A stretch of DNA of 64,000 nucleotides from Gnetum montanum (Eukaryota; Streptophyta; Gnetopsida; Gnetales; Gnetaceae). Of the stretch, positions 33,984-44,583 are shown in pieces. The stretch lies in contig MNCI01002172.1 in assembly GCA_015680685.1 (NCBI GenBank), forward strand, positions 598,507-662,506, written 5' to 3'. A program made the position numbers and the translations under genes. The notes beneath the pieces were generated by a model. That model was not told where the DNA came from. It worked only from the letters and a program-made list of their open reading frames with translations, and did not search any database. Numbering within the stretch: the first letter of the stretch is position 1; each line of letters opens with the position of its first letter.

Positions 33984-35204
33984 CTAGATGTGGTACCGCT
34001 TCAGATACATATGGTTCACCAGGTTAGGGTGTTCGTTGTTGTTGATGTCTGCTAGCTTGAATGCTCCATTATCGTACATGTTGATAATCAGGAAAGGGCT
34101 TTCCCAGCTTGCAGAGAATTTACCCACTAGTTCATGAACTGCTTTGAGAACCAAGTCTCCTTTCTTGATCGGTCGTTGATGCAAGTTGTGATGATGCTTC
34201 CGTTTCTGCCTGTCTTAATACCTTTCGATGTTGTCGAGCATCTGGATGTGTTTCTTCTCTACTGAGTCTAAATCCACGATCTTGGACTTATTGTGTTGAG
34301 TCTCATTTATAACCATGGATAGGACCATCCGCAATGAGGGAACCCGTAGTTCTAGGGGAAACACTACTTCAGATCCGTAGACTAGGCTGTAGGGTGTCCT
34401 ATCGGTAGTTGTTCTACATGTCGTACGATAGGCCCATAGCACATAGATGATTTTTTCATGCCATCATTTTTTGTTGTTGCTGAGAATCTTCTTCAGTAAA
34501 TTGATGATCACCTTGTTTGTTGCCTCTGCTTGACCATTTGCTTGTGGGTAATAAGGTAAAGAAAAAGATTGCTTAATACCAAGGTTACTGTAGAAATATT
34601 TGGTTTTGGTACTACTAATTTATGGCTTGTTGTCGGTCACAATAGTCATGGGAAGCCCAAACCTAGCTACTATATTGTCCAAGATAAAATGGCAAACCTG
34701 TTGAGATGAAATACTTGGTGGCTATGATAATGAAGCTATGTCCTGCAGAAGATTTAGGTGTGATGGGACCTATGATGTCTAGTCCCCATTGTTGGAATGG
34801 CCAAGTGATTTGTGTAGTATGCAATTCAGTTGGTGACATGTGTATTAGATTTGCGTAACGTTGGCATGTGTCACATGTCTTAACCTTGGTCAGGCAGTCT
34901 CATTCCATGTACGGCTAGTAATACCCTAAGCGTTTGATTTTAGCAACCATGGCTAGCGGGGCTATGTGTCCCCCACATAGTCCTTCATGGACTTCGCTAA
35001 CTATTCTTTGCACTTGGTCATATTAATGCAGGTTAGCAATACTCCATCAAAAGAGCGTCTACAGAGAGTACTGTCTTCGATGATGACATATTGCTGGGCA
35101 CGCTTGTGGATTACGTCTTTTTGTGCAGGTGTTAACTCATGTGGTGGTTCGCCATGCAAAAGGTAGGCTTTAATGTTATTGTACCATTCTGGCATTTCAC
35201 CCAT
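33984..35204 (-). pseudogene. Integrase of element D
   Basis: Catalytic residues are all readable: WGLDIIGP (first Asp, about 34790), GLPMTIVTDN (second Asp, about 34650) and [16 protein letters not shown] (Glu, about 34530). The C-terminal part (34442-33984) is an open frame: LWAYRTTCRTTTDRTPYSLV, then YGSEVVFPLELRVPS, and finally DLVLKAVHELVGKFSASWES and PFLIINMYDNGAFKLADI, the usual GPF/Y-like tail, ending ...NHMYLKRYHI and stop. No chromodomain follows. Internal stops (for example after CKE and at TDNKP) prevent a full protein. Confidence 0.88.
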
Positions 35205-35219
35205 GCTTAGAGAAGAAAT

Positions 35220-35700
35220 TTACACTGCTTGAATGACAGGGTTTGTACATTTCGTCATTAAAGCGGGCCAAGTGGCAAACAAATGTGATGGCACATTTAA
35301 AGCCAGTGTGGCTAGTGCATCGGCTATAGTGTTCTCATTACGCGGCACGTGTTGGACATCAGTTGTCATGAATTGTTTCAAGAGATCTTTAACCATATCG
35401 TAATAGGATTGCAGATGCACAACTTTGCAGGTGTAGACCCCTATGATTTGATTGATGACGAGCATCGAATTGCCTTGGATTGCCAGATGTCGAACATTGA
35501 GTTCCTTGGCTATCAACAATCCCCTGAGGAGCCCCTCGTACTTTGCCATATTATTTGTACAAGGAAATGCTAGGCGGTAAGCCAATGGACGAACATCCTC
35601 AGGGGAGAGCGTAATGATAGCGGCAACATTGCTGTCTCTGGTAGTCGAAGCTCCATCGAAGTATAACGTCGCTTCGAGGCTTGTCGATATAGGGCTTAAA
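35220..35700 (-). pseudogene. Second, archaeal-type RNase H of element D
   Basis: From about 35690 down the minus strand reads LYFDGASTTRDSNVAAIITL, RLAFPCTNNMAKYEGLLRGL, LAIQGNSMLVINQIIG, then VQHVPRNENTIADALATLAL. The order D-G, N-N-x-A-E/K-Y-E-(A/G)-L, (I/L)-x-(G/S)-D/N-S-x-L-V-x-x-Q-(I/V), H-(V/I)-x-R-x-x-N-x-x-A-D-x-L is that of archaeal/plant-type RNase H. Two expected acidic residues are altered (AKYEGL has Glu at the usual place; QGNS has Asn where Asp is usual). A second RNase H beside the retroviral-type one is an established trait of Tat-lineage elements. Confidence 0.82.
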
Positions 35701-36300
35701 CTATGTATCTGTTCATTAGGAAACTCGGGCTCTATCGTGGCTTGATCATTAACAAGTGATGTTGCAAGCTGGTCGGCTATCGCTTAGCCTTTCGTGGAAG
35801 ATTGGCCAACGTAGTGCAAGTCGAATTCTGTTGTGATGGATATCTAGTGGGCTATCCTACTGCTCTTGTATAAATTATTTGTGATGGCCCACATAATGTT
35901 GTTCTTGCAGATTATATTGACCTAGCTACGGAAAAGATAGTGCTTACACTTTTTTAATGCAAACACCAACGCTAAACAGTTACACTCTACTTCATTATAC
36001 CATGTTTTGTACACAAATCAGGCATGGCTTAGATAATAGATATGGACTTTTGACCCGTCGTCCCTTCTTTGGCACAACAACATAGCTATAGACACATCTA
36101 AACTTGCCAGATAAATGTAGAAAGGTTGATCCCTTTGTGGCAGGAAAACCATTGGCAAATGTAATAGCTCTTTCTTCAGATTATCAAACGCACGCTGGCA
36201 ATTCTCGGTCCATTCGAAGTTAACCCCTTTCTTGAGCAGATGCTGCATAGGGTGTAACTTATCTATTAACTTCTAAATGAACCGCTTGATAAACTGCAAC
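35701..36300 (-). pseudogene. First RNase H (gypsy type) of element D
   Basis: The frame 36248-36018 reads LLKKGVNFEWTENCQRAFDN, then LKKELLHLPMVFLP, then PFYIYLASLDVSIAMLLCQR and IYYLSHA. These are the classical connection (F-x-W-x-x-x-C-x-x-A-F-x-x-L-K) and RNase H start (P-x-x-(L/I)-Y-(L/I)-A-x-S). After a frame break, YNEVECNCLALVFALKKCKH matches Y-x-x-(I/V)-E-K-x-x-L-A-L-V-x-A-x-(Q/K)-K. It directly follows the reverse transcriptase. Confidence 0.8.
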
Positions 36301-36399
36301 CTACCTTGCAACCCATGTAGTTCTTTGAGGTTCGTAGGTGGTGCTAGATTAACGATGGCTTTAACCTTGTCGGGTCCGACTTGGATGCCAGTCTCCGAT

Positions 36400-36975
36400 A
36401 CCACAAACCCCAACATGCATATGGTTTTGACTTCGAATACGCATTTTATTCGGTTGAGCCATAGGTCATGCTTGAGACATTGTTTAAAGATTAACTCTAG
36501 GTCTTCTTAGTGATCTTCTAACTTCTTAGATTTGACAGCTATGTCGTCTACGTAGTCGTTCAATCTCTCTAAGAGGTAATCGCTAAAGATGTATGTCATA
36601 GCCCGTTGATAAGTTGCTCCAGCATTTTTTAAATTGAAAGGCATCATGGTGTAATAGGAAGTTCCCCAAGGGGTCATGAAAGTTGTAGTCAGTTGATATT
36701 CTAGGTTGATACGAATTTCATTGTAGCCTGAAAATCCATCCATAAAGGATAGTAATGCATGACTAGTTGTTGTATTGATAAGTTGGTCGATACTCGGTAA
36801 TGGGAAGTTGTTTTTAATCGTGGCCTTGTTAAGATTGCAGAAGTTTATATAGATGCGTATTCCTCCTATTTTCTTAGAGACAACTACGATGTTTGACATC
36901 CAATTTGAATAATCAACTACGCAAATGAAACCATCCTGGTACAGCTTAGTAATTTCATCACGCACTGCTAATGAA
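36400..36975 (-). pseudogene. Reverse transcriptase of element D
   Basis: An open frame (36965-36507) reads MRDEITKLYQDGFICVVDYS, NWMSNIVVVSKKIGGIRIYI, FCNLNKATIKNNFPLPSIDQ, then LSFMDGFSGYNEIRIN, TTTFMTPWGTSYYTMMPFNL and LNDYVDDIAVKSKK. The polymerase motif YVDD is intact; FMDG carries the first catalytic Asp. It makes cDNA from element RNA. One stop follows at the end of this frame (near 36507, a TAG), and the thumb lies in the next segment. Confidence 0.9.
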
Positions 36976-37445
36976 ATTTTAGGCTTAATCTTCCATGCTT
37001 TCTATTTAATTGCTTTGATATGCAGGTCTAAAACTATGTTGTGCTATATTAGTCTTGGGTCTAAACCTGGCATGTCTTCGTATGACCATGCGAATGCCGC
37101 AACATTATGTTGGAGCACTCGAAATATGTTGCTTTGCGTTTGTTGGTCAAGGAGAGAACTAACTTTCAGAGTTTTGCTTTTTCTTTTGTGCATAACCATA
37201 GGAACCTCAGTGAGGGAGTCCTCGGTCACATCGCCAGCCTCTAGGTCTAGGGTTCGGGCCAAATGTTTTAGCCAGTCTGGGGATATTTCTGAGGCTGTTA
37301 TGGTTATGTTGTAGAGGGAAGCGTCAGTTCCTATCAGTGCAAGGTTGAGTTGTCTAATAGTTTCCCCGTATGGGCCTGTTAGGGCTAGGGGTGTGAGTAA
37401 AGCTGCGTCCATTTGTGAATTGACCTGCAAAACTATCAAAATGGA
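36976..37445 (-). pseudogene. Linker upstream of reverse transcriptase in element D
   Basis: The frame 37439-37044 contains GETIRQLNLALIG, then SSLLDQQTQSNIFRVLQHNV and AAFAWSYEDMPGLDPRLI. The last block (F-A-W-x-x-x-D-M-P-G-(L/I)-x-P) is the hallmark just before the fingers of plant gypsy reverse transcriptases. Confidence 0.8.
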
Positions 37446-37499
37446 GGTTGTTACATTGTATTATTTTTTTATTGAAACGATAGAAGATTTTCTAGAGAT

Positions 37500-37750
37500 G
37501 CATGTCAAAAGGTTGCTAGTTTAAGGTCTTAGCAGACCATTACCATATGCACGGTTTGTGAGAAAGCAGTAAGCCTGATTTCCTAGATGTTAGCGTAAGA
37601 CTTCTGTGAACTATGATGGAAGGTGTAACGTGGCATGTTTAGCATGTCAAAATAGCTAATTTAGAATTTTGTGCAGACCGTAGTTAATGCAACCAGATTA
37701 CGAGATGATAAGCTACACATTAGTTTAGGGTCTTAAGGGACCGTAATCTA
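37500..37750. repeat. Second site of the AGTTTAAGGTCTTAGCAGACC-type repeat in D
   Basis: Three units occur: gctagtttaaggtcttagca followed by gacc (about 37515), gctaatttagaattttgtgc followed by agaccg (about 37655), and cattagtttagggtcttaag followed by ggacc (about 37720). The core GGTCT-TAGC-AGACC can form a short hairpin. It matches the array at 33594-33963 about 3.7 kb away in the same element. Confidence 0.7.
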
Positions 37751-37995
37751 TAGGATATCTACGCGATTAATGTTGCGATTTTCACACTTCATGTCGCACT
37801 GACATACTTGCGTTTTGGGAAAATTTTGCATTGGTCGGACATGGAAACAGTTAGTTTCAACCAATCCATTTATAAGTCGATGGTTCGTCCTCAAAGCAGA
37901 TTAGAGACATTGCAAATTTGAATTAGGCTATAGCAGAAGGAAAGCAGAAGTAAGGCGTAAGTAGACGATTTTGTGAAGGTTGTTTAGTTATAACC

Positions 37996-40900
37996 ATGGC
38001 GCCGAAGACCAAAGGAAAACATGTCAAATTGGCAAATATTGATGAAGTGCAGGAGAGTTTGCAGTGGGTTTTGAAGGCTAGGGTCGAAACGCGGGAGGCT
38101 ACTCCACTCACCTAGTAAGTCACCTTTTACCCTCCTGCATGATTGTTATTTTTGTTGTTATGGCATCACAATTGTACCTATTTTAAAGATGTGTCTTATG
38201 TCAGGCGTTGATACTTGGTTGCGTGGGCTAAGCTATTGTAATTTATGATATTACCCCTATTGCCATTGTTAGAGATAGACCTTGTGTAGTTGTAAGGGTT
38301 AGGGTGATCTTGGGTAACACTGTGCGAACACAATGCATAATTGGAGGAGTCCAGGTACTATACCCTTATGTAGTATAAATAGGATTCTGTTGTCTCGCCC
38401 ATAATGGTTGCATGTTACGTTGGGGTAATATGCGGTGTTACTTTTATCACCATTTTCAGGGATAGACCTTGTGTTGTCACAAGGGTTTGGGTGATTTTGG
38501 TAATGCATTTCTAGCGTAACCTGGTATTTTCTAGGGGTTAAGGTAACGGAAACTTTAGTGTTGCGTGATGGATTTTTATGCGCCTTTTTTTTATTTGTTT
38601 TGCTCTTATGTTGTTAGTATGTCTACATTGCTTTTCCTAATGGTAGTGTGTTTTATTGTAAAGGATTACGCTAAAGCTCGTCTTGATTGTCTTGGACATT
38701 GTGGGTGTTCTGTGCTGTTTACATGTCCCCGTGGCCAATGTTTCTCCTCCTCATGGTCGTGTAAAGGAGGAGGCGATTTGGTTCCGAAGAGGTGCACAGG
38801 AGTTTTTGTAGTTTTTATTGCATAATTTCAGCATAATTATTTGGTTGCATCTACCGTCCGAGACAGCAACCACCATTCTAGAGATGCTACTGGTTAGATC
38901 GACGCAGAGCATCTTGACATTTTTGGTGGATGACTTAATCGAAACCGTGCAGGTGCTAGACTACGAACAAAGCACCAAGGGTTTGAGGTGTTTGTCTTGG
39001 ATCTAGGATATGCTTAGGTTTAATTGTTATCATACCTACAACACTCTATTCGTGGCTCATCATATTACAACTACTTCCAGAATCCACTTGGCATTGTGTA
39101 TTATATAGGCAGGTAAGTGTTTCCATGGCGTTATGATATGCTAACCATTGTTTGAATTTGTGTCAAGTATAAAAAATTGTCTAGATTATGTGATGTAGGT
39201 TCTTCATCAATAAGGATGGTCTCTAGGGTGATACAAATATGTTGTCTATGGCCGAAACTGCCATAAAGGAATTCACCTCTATTAGCAATGTACGTGCTGG
39301 TGTTATGGGACCATTAGAATTTGAAATCCCACATTACCCTACTCGCTATGTCGAATTCTTCTCCAAGTGTAAAAGACTTGGATGGCTAAATAAGGAATGG
39401 ACTTTGGATCATCCTCTCACTGTCGTGGACGTGCAAGAGAAAATCCCATCGTTTCCTTTGCCTTTCAGATGTGGTAAATCACGCTATGGTGGTTCATTGT
39501 ACAATCTTACGGGATGGAAACAATGTATAAAATCATTTTATTTTACTATATTGTCTAAACCTTTATTTTATGTTTATAGTTAGGGAATCACGGGAGGTCA
39601 CGGTTATGGCCTCCGGGCATAAAGCGAATAGTCTTTTGTTTCGTTATGGTGACATAAAAGAAACGGAACGTTGGCTCAGCCATAGTGCGGCCCTAGCTAT
39701 CCTAACCAATAACTTCCAGGAAGCTGGACTAATGGAGCTATTTTTGGCTGTAACCCCTGACGTCACCGTGGGCGAAATGTTAACCCTAGTTAACTCCTTC
39801 AATGAAGAAGATGAGCATCTTTACATACACGTGCATAATGTGCATGTAAGTTTTGATATTGATGCTCAACTATTCACCGACTTCTTTGGCATTCCCTCCA
39901 ATGGCCTTCTAGTAGAAGAAAAGTCAAAGAGGAGTTCTAAGCACCAGAAGGAGATAGAGGAGTGGCTAGGGGTTAAAAAAGAAAGTGAAAGGAATCCTTG
40001 CTAATAAAATCAAGCTGGAGGTGGCTCATACTATTTATCCCCTCTTTAGAGCCCGCGCCTTTTCCAAGTTGCTCTCCCAAGGAAGAATCCTTACCATAGA
40101 GTAGGCTTGGAGCATGCGGGAGGTCATGGAGGAGGGAACACGGTATAATTGGGCTAGCTACTTTGCTGAAGGCCTACAGGCTGAAATGGTCAAGCTTCGC
40201 AAGAAGCTTGAGTCTCGCTTCAACGTGCATTTTGCCTTCTTTATAGCTTGCTTTCGACGTTTTGCCGAATTCCTGGTGGTTCAAAGGGATGGAATCTAGG
40301 TGCAGCAAGATCGTAACTATATTTCCAAACCATGGATTTCTCAGGTTTTTAGCACCACCCGATCATAAGATCCCCTTAAAGGCATTGGGGGATTCGCTTT
40401 CACTTATGACTAAGAATTTGGTGGCGCCTCATACGCGGGGCCAGGACAACGTGGGTGGAGCGCTCCCTTCTTACACTGGTAGTGTATCGAGGGGGAAATG
40501 CCTAGCAGAAGAAATAGTGAGTTCATCAGTCCAGTGGAAAACACATCATTCGACCGTGGAGTCTACTGGTCTGACTAACGCAGAGGAAAAGAGGCTGAAA
40601 ATTAGATTTCACAGGAACGATCCCCTAGCTGGTAAGTAGAGAGATGTGTAATTAGTTTATACATGTATTACGCCATGTATAGACGTGGTGTGGCGTAGTG
40701 TTTGTAATTGTTTCGACTAACTATTTTTTAGCAGACAAAGGAAAAAATGTAGAGGAGTTGACCCCTGAAATAGGGGCAATAGTCATACGATGTGAAGAAG
40801 GGACCCCAATTTTGGAAAAGGAGGCCCTTATTAGTAATGTAGGTGGTACACAGTTCTTGTGCCTGAAGAAGAGATGGAAGTAGAGGATGTCAAAGTCCTT

Positions 40901-40999
40901 TCGGATGAGTTGGAAAAAAAGGAGCAGTTTGTCATTAGTGAGTTTGAATTTTTCCCAGAGGGCAACCTCACGTTACTACCTTTGAAGGTTTTATTGAAT
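37996..40999 (+). pseudogene. Intron-containing gene on the strand opposite to gag-pol in element D
   Basis: Putative exons: 37996-38114 (MAPKTKGKHVKLANIDEVQE...; donor GTAAGT), 38832-39112 (acceptor tttcag, donor GTAAGT), 39199-39524, 39580-40631 (acceptor tttatag, donor GTAAGT) and 40732 or 40735 to about 40999 (acceptor tttttagcag). Three perfect GTAAGT donors support the model. Exon 4 reads RYGDIKETERWLSHSAALAI, then DEHLYIHVHNVHVSFDIDAQ and LFTDFFGIPSNGLLVEE. The pattern (V-x-V-x-F-x(6)-F-x-x-F-(F/L)-G-I-P-S-x-G) resembles the putative plant transposon protein family (PF20167, from memory). Later, LEVAHTIYPLFRARAFSKLL matches its second half. The last exon is acidic. A few stops and two 1-nt shifts show decay. 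Function unknown. Its 3' end overlaps the protease remnant on the other strand. Confidence 0.6.
38241..38515. repeat. 187-bp-spaced duplication inside intron 1 of the antisense gene
   Basis: Two blocks share agatagaccttgtgt-gt, a following aagggttagggtgat and a preceding (at/gt)gatattac...tgccatt: 38241-38331 and 38428-38515, offset about 187 bp. The duplication lies wholly within the proposed first intron. Confidence 0.65.
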
Positions 41000-41393
41000 T
41001 GAGTTTTGTGTCCCTATTAAATGACTTCAAACATGACATTGTCATGGGACTGATCTGGTCGATCAAGCCTAGTTTATCCACTATGGGGTATGGAATGACA
41101 TTGGCAGCTGCCCCGTCCTCTATATGTACTCTCTAGATTCGATATTTGCCAACCTGGATAGTGATGAACATAGGTGCTGTTGTCACTTGACCCTTTTCTG
41201 GGTCATCTTTAATGGATTCATCATGAAAAGTTAGTAAGGAAGGCCTAGGTTGTTCAGTGGCAAGGGGAAGCATGATGGAGTGGATCGCTTCTTCATTCAC
41301 TGGTAGGCTTTCGTCCACAGATATGGACGTTAACATGCGAACCATGGCCTCACGATGCTTTTGTGATGTCATCAGCAAGTCATAGAGGCTCAA
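40995..41393 (-). pseudogene. Protease region of element D (truncated)
   Basis: The frame 41393-41133 starts MSLYDLLMTSQKHREAMVRM, the Tat/Ogre-type S-L-(Y/F)-x-L-L-x-x-S-x-x-H-R-E-A block that precedes the protease. After one stop it reads HIEDGAAANVIPYPIVDKLG and ISPMTMSCLKSFN. DGAAANV(I/M)P is the active-site block (usually DNGSSLNV(I/M)P), with catalytic Asp kept. The LGRPW half, seen in element H at 5.2 kb, is missing. The frame ends where the antisense gene begins. Confidence 0.78.
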
Positions 41394-41899
41394 TGTTGTA
41401 TTTTTTGTTTCAGAGCCTACTTAACTTGCGTAAAAGCATTGAGGAGATGACGTCCATGTTCTGGTTGTTTATCACCCTTCTCTTCTTCCATTCGTCCTAA
41501 GAGACGAATCTCTTAGGGAGAAACGATTTCTGGTTGAGGGCTACGTTTTCTTGGGTTGGGAGGAGATGGTTGCATTTGCGTAGCGTCATCTTTTTTTGAG
41601 GGTGAGGCCAAGGGCACCAATGCGATAGGCTTAGGCTTGGGAAATCCCAGCATAAGGCAGTCCTTGGCTATATCAATTGTCATATGCCCTTCTCCTTTCT
41701 TGTTAGGTTGTGAATGGGACATTGACTTAGAGGGTTGCCCTTGCGTAGCAAGAGCAACTGACAACTTTGGCACCCTAATGAGAAAGGGTGCCTTAGGTGT
41801 GGATGTGAGCTAGGCCATGGCTTTACCAATAGTGGGCTGTGGGACGATGGTAGGAGATGGGAACCGGAGAACGAAGGGTTATCGTTGAACCACGCCCAT

Positions 41900-44313
41900 C
41901 GATGTTGATGTGTTTGTCATCTGAGATAGGTGAGGAGGTACATGCAGCACAAAAGGTTATTTTGGCTGTGCTTGGCCATCACCTTCTATACCCACTACAT
42001 TGATAGTGTACCCTGCGTTATTCATGTTTAGTGAGTCTTGGTACACATGCATGGATTGATTCTCTGGACGGATCAGACTACTACGGTCTAAGATTAGTTT
42101 ACCTTGATTGATCATGCATTGAATGTCATCTTTCAACGCCCAGTAGTAATCCGTGTCGTGACCACACCGCTGGTGATAGTCATAGAAATAGTCCAGTCTA
42201 AAATTTTTGGGGACTGGCGGTTCGTTTGACAAGGCCAAGGAGGGATTCTTGAGCAATTCACAATGTCTTCTGTGGCATTTCAGACCCTTCTCGGATACCT
42301 TCTTATGTTGAATATGGCCAGTTCCTAGTAATTACTTCAGAAGTTCTGAAGGCTTTACAGGTAGAGCTGCATATTTTGAACGGTCTTTACACTCAAAATT
42401 AGGCTTTGGCTATGGAGGTGCTTCATGGGTGGATGGAGTTTCTTGATCGGTGCTATTTGAGTTGGTTGTGGGTTCAACAGGTTCCATAGATACTTTCTTG
42501 TTATTTTTTTTCTTCTTGGCCTCCTTGGTAATCGTTGCTACTGTCGTTGTCGTAGCTTTGCCTTTGTCTTTACCCTTGCTATGGGCATTTTTGTAGGCCA
42601 CATATGCTAGGTCTTTGCTAGCCTCTGCCGTGTCTTAGATGATCTTACTTTGAGCGAAGGCTTGGCTAAGAGAGCAGGGAGTGAGGTAATATAGCTTAGA
42701 CTTGATAAAGTCGTTAACTTCCCCCTTGAATATTGCCAACAGATGGGCCTCTGCAATGGGTTCACAGATTTCATTCAAGGTGGTGCTCCACAACTGTATA
42801 AACTTTTGAACCAACTTGAGTGGGTCTTGCTTGACTCCCATGAGTTGATCTAGCATGACTTCTAGTTTCAGGTTGTACTTGAAACAAGTCACAAACTGAG
42901 TTAACAGCTCTTCCAAAGTTGAGATGGAAGAACGTGGGAGTGCTCGATACGAGTCTAAAGCTTTACCCATTAGGGACATAGCAAAAACATGGATGATGGT
43001 ATGTGGCCATTGTTGCAATAACAATGACTTTGACCTAAAAGTAACTAGATGGGCGTTGGGATCGCCTTCCCCATTGTATTTTGTAAAATGGGGGAGTGGC
43101 ATCCCAGGAGGTAATGACAAAATAGGCACTATCAGACTAATAGAATTGTCATGGTAAAAATCCATGACCTGTATTATATTGGAACCAACAGCCTTGAGGC
43201 ATTTAACTTCCTCAGTAAGGGTCTGAATAAGCTGGAAGGCTTGATCCAAACCCATAGATGAAGAGGTCATTTGTGGAACGGTAGGAGGAGCCATGCTAGG
43301 TGGTAGAATAGGGGTGGCAGCTTGGCCGATGTGCGATGCTATCAAAATTATCCCTACAGGTGGTGCCGCTTGTGGCATCCACCACCTGGTAGGTGGCACG
43401 GATGGGGCGACCACCGTCAATTGCACCATGGGATATGCTATTTGTGTGGATGAGGGCATAGACGATGACCCTGTAGCGGGGTTTAGTGCCTACGAGATTT
43501 TGTGTTGATGATGAGGGAGATGGGACATCTATATAGGATGCGCAATGAGGGACATGTTTGGAATCCACATGCTGTAGTGGTGGGTCTTGTCGTGTGAGTC
43601 AGGATGAATGAAGACGCTGTATGTAATTGCGAAGTAGGTATTGCGTGTACATATGGTGACATGGGCGCAAGTGTAGGATGAGATGGATTAGCTAACTGTG
43701 GCTGCTAAGGAATGATTTGTGATGGGGCACCACCTGGAAGGGTAGTTGGAGAGAGAAAATGTAGCTGGGGTGAATGCGGAACTTGGTTAACATTAGATAA
43801 TGTCAAGGGCGTGGTGATCATGAATAATGGATTTACATAGGACATCGTAGAGGGAGGGGCCATAGCCAAATCAGCATGATTGCCTCCCTCGGAGTGGGAA
43901 TCTAGATCGTCCTGGCTGTCATGAAGTGCTTTGTCATGGAACAACTCCTCTCGTTGTTTTGTTGATGCCTTAGCCATCAGCATTTGATCTAAGATCCACT
44001 GTTATTGATTTTTCAAGGGCACAGTGGTGTTAGGTGAAGGAATAAATTCCTTCCTATTGCAGTATATGAACTCATATTCTCGTTTTTCTTCAAGTTCTTG
44101 TGGGTACATGGGCAGATTTGCCGCAAGTTTGGCATAGAGGAAATTGTAATGCTCCTTGTGCTGAGTGTGTCCCTCAGGATCTTTATTTTGAAGCCTGAGG
44201 GATTGACGTGGTCGCACCAGACTAGTTGGCGGCTCGACCATAAGAGACGTGACTTGTAGAGTCCAAGGATTTTTGCGATTAGCAGTGTCAACAACGGTGG
44301 TTGATGCAGCCAT
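41900..44313 (-). pseudogene. gag of element D
   Basis: A start MAASTTVVDTANRKNPWTLQ lies at 44313. The core frame (43459-42635) has a Pro-rich N-terminal part, then PHFTKYNGEGDPNAHLVTFR, MSLMGKALDSYRALPRSSIS, LDQLMGVKQDPLKLVQKFIQ and AIFKGEVNDFIKSKLYYLTP, the retrotransposon gag capsid pattern. A Lys-rich segment (42601-42410) follows, then YDYHQRCGHDTDYYWALKDD (about 42180), a zinc-knuckle block in which Cys residues have become Tyr. At least four stops or shifts separate the segments. Gag packages the RNA in cytoplasmic particles. Confidence 0.85.
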
Positions 44314-44559
44314 TCTCTATGTAGTTTGAGAGTAATGATGACAAGGATAAAGATCGCAAGGGCAAAGGATCACAAGGGCAAAGGCAAAGTAAGGTGAAAA
44401 TGGGCTTTCTACCCTGTAGGATTCCAAAGGAATCGTCGAAGCGACCGCTCTACACCACACAATCTCGTAAACAACCACAGAGGTATTATGTTTACGTCAA
44501 TCGAAAATGGGTATAGATAGCTTACAGAAATACCCGTAAAATGTAGATCGGAGGTTTAG
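44314..44559 (-). other. Leader of element D
   Basis: Untranslated stretch between primer site and gag start, about 250 bp. It is much shorter than the leader of H, and the 19-bp array present in H is absent. Confidence 0.6.
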
Positions 44560-44583
44560 GCCCTCCTTCTAGTGCCAGAAAAC
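44560..44583 (-). other. Primer binding site of element D
   Basis: Reading minus from the LTR end: GTTTTC, then TGGCACTAGAAGGAGGG. TGGCAC is complementary to a tRNA 3' end ...GUGCCA. I cannot name the tRNA with certainty. The TGG starts six bases inside the LTR edge. Confidence 0.6.
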
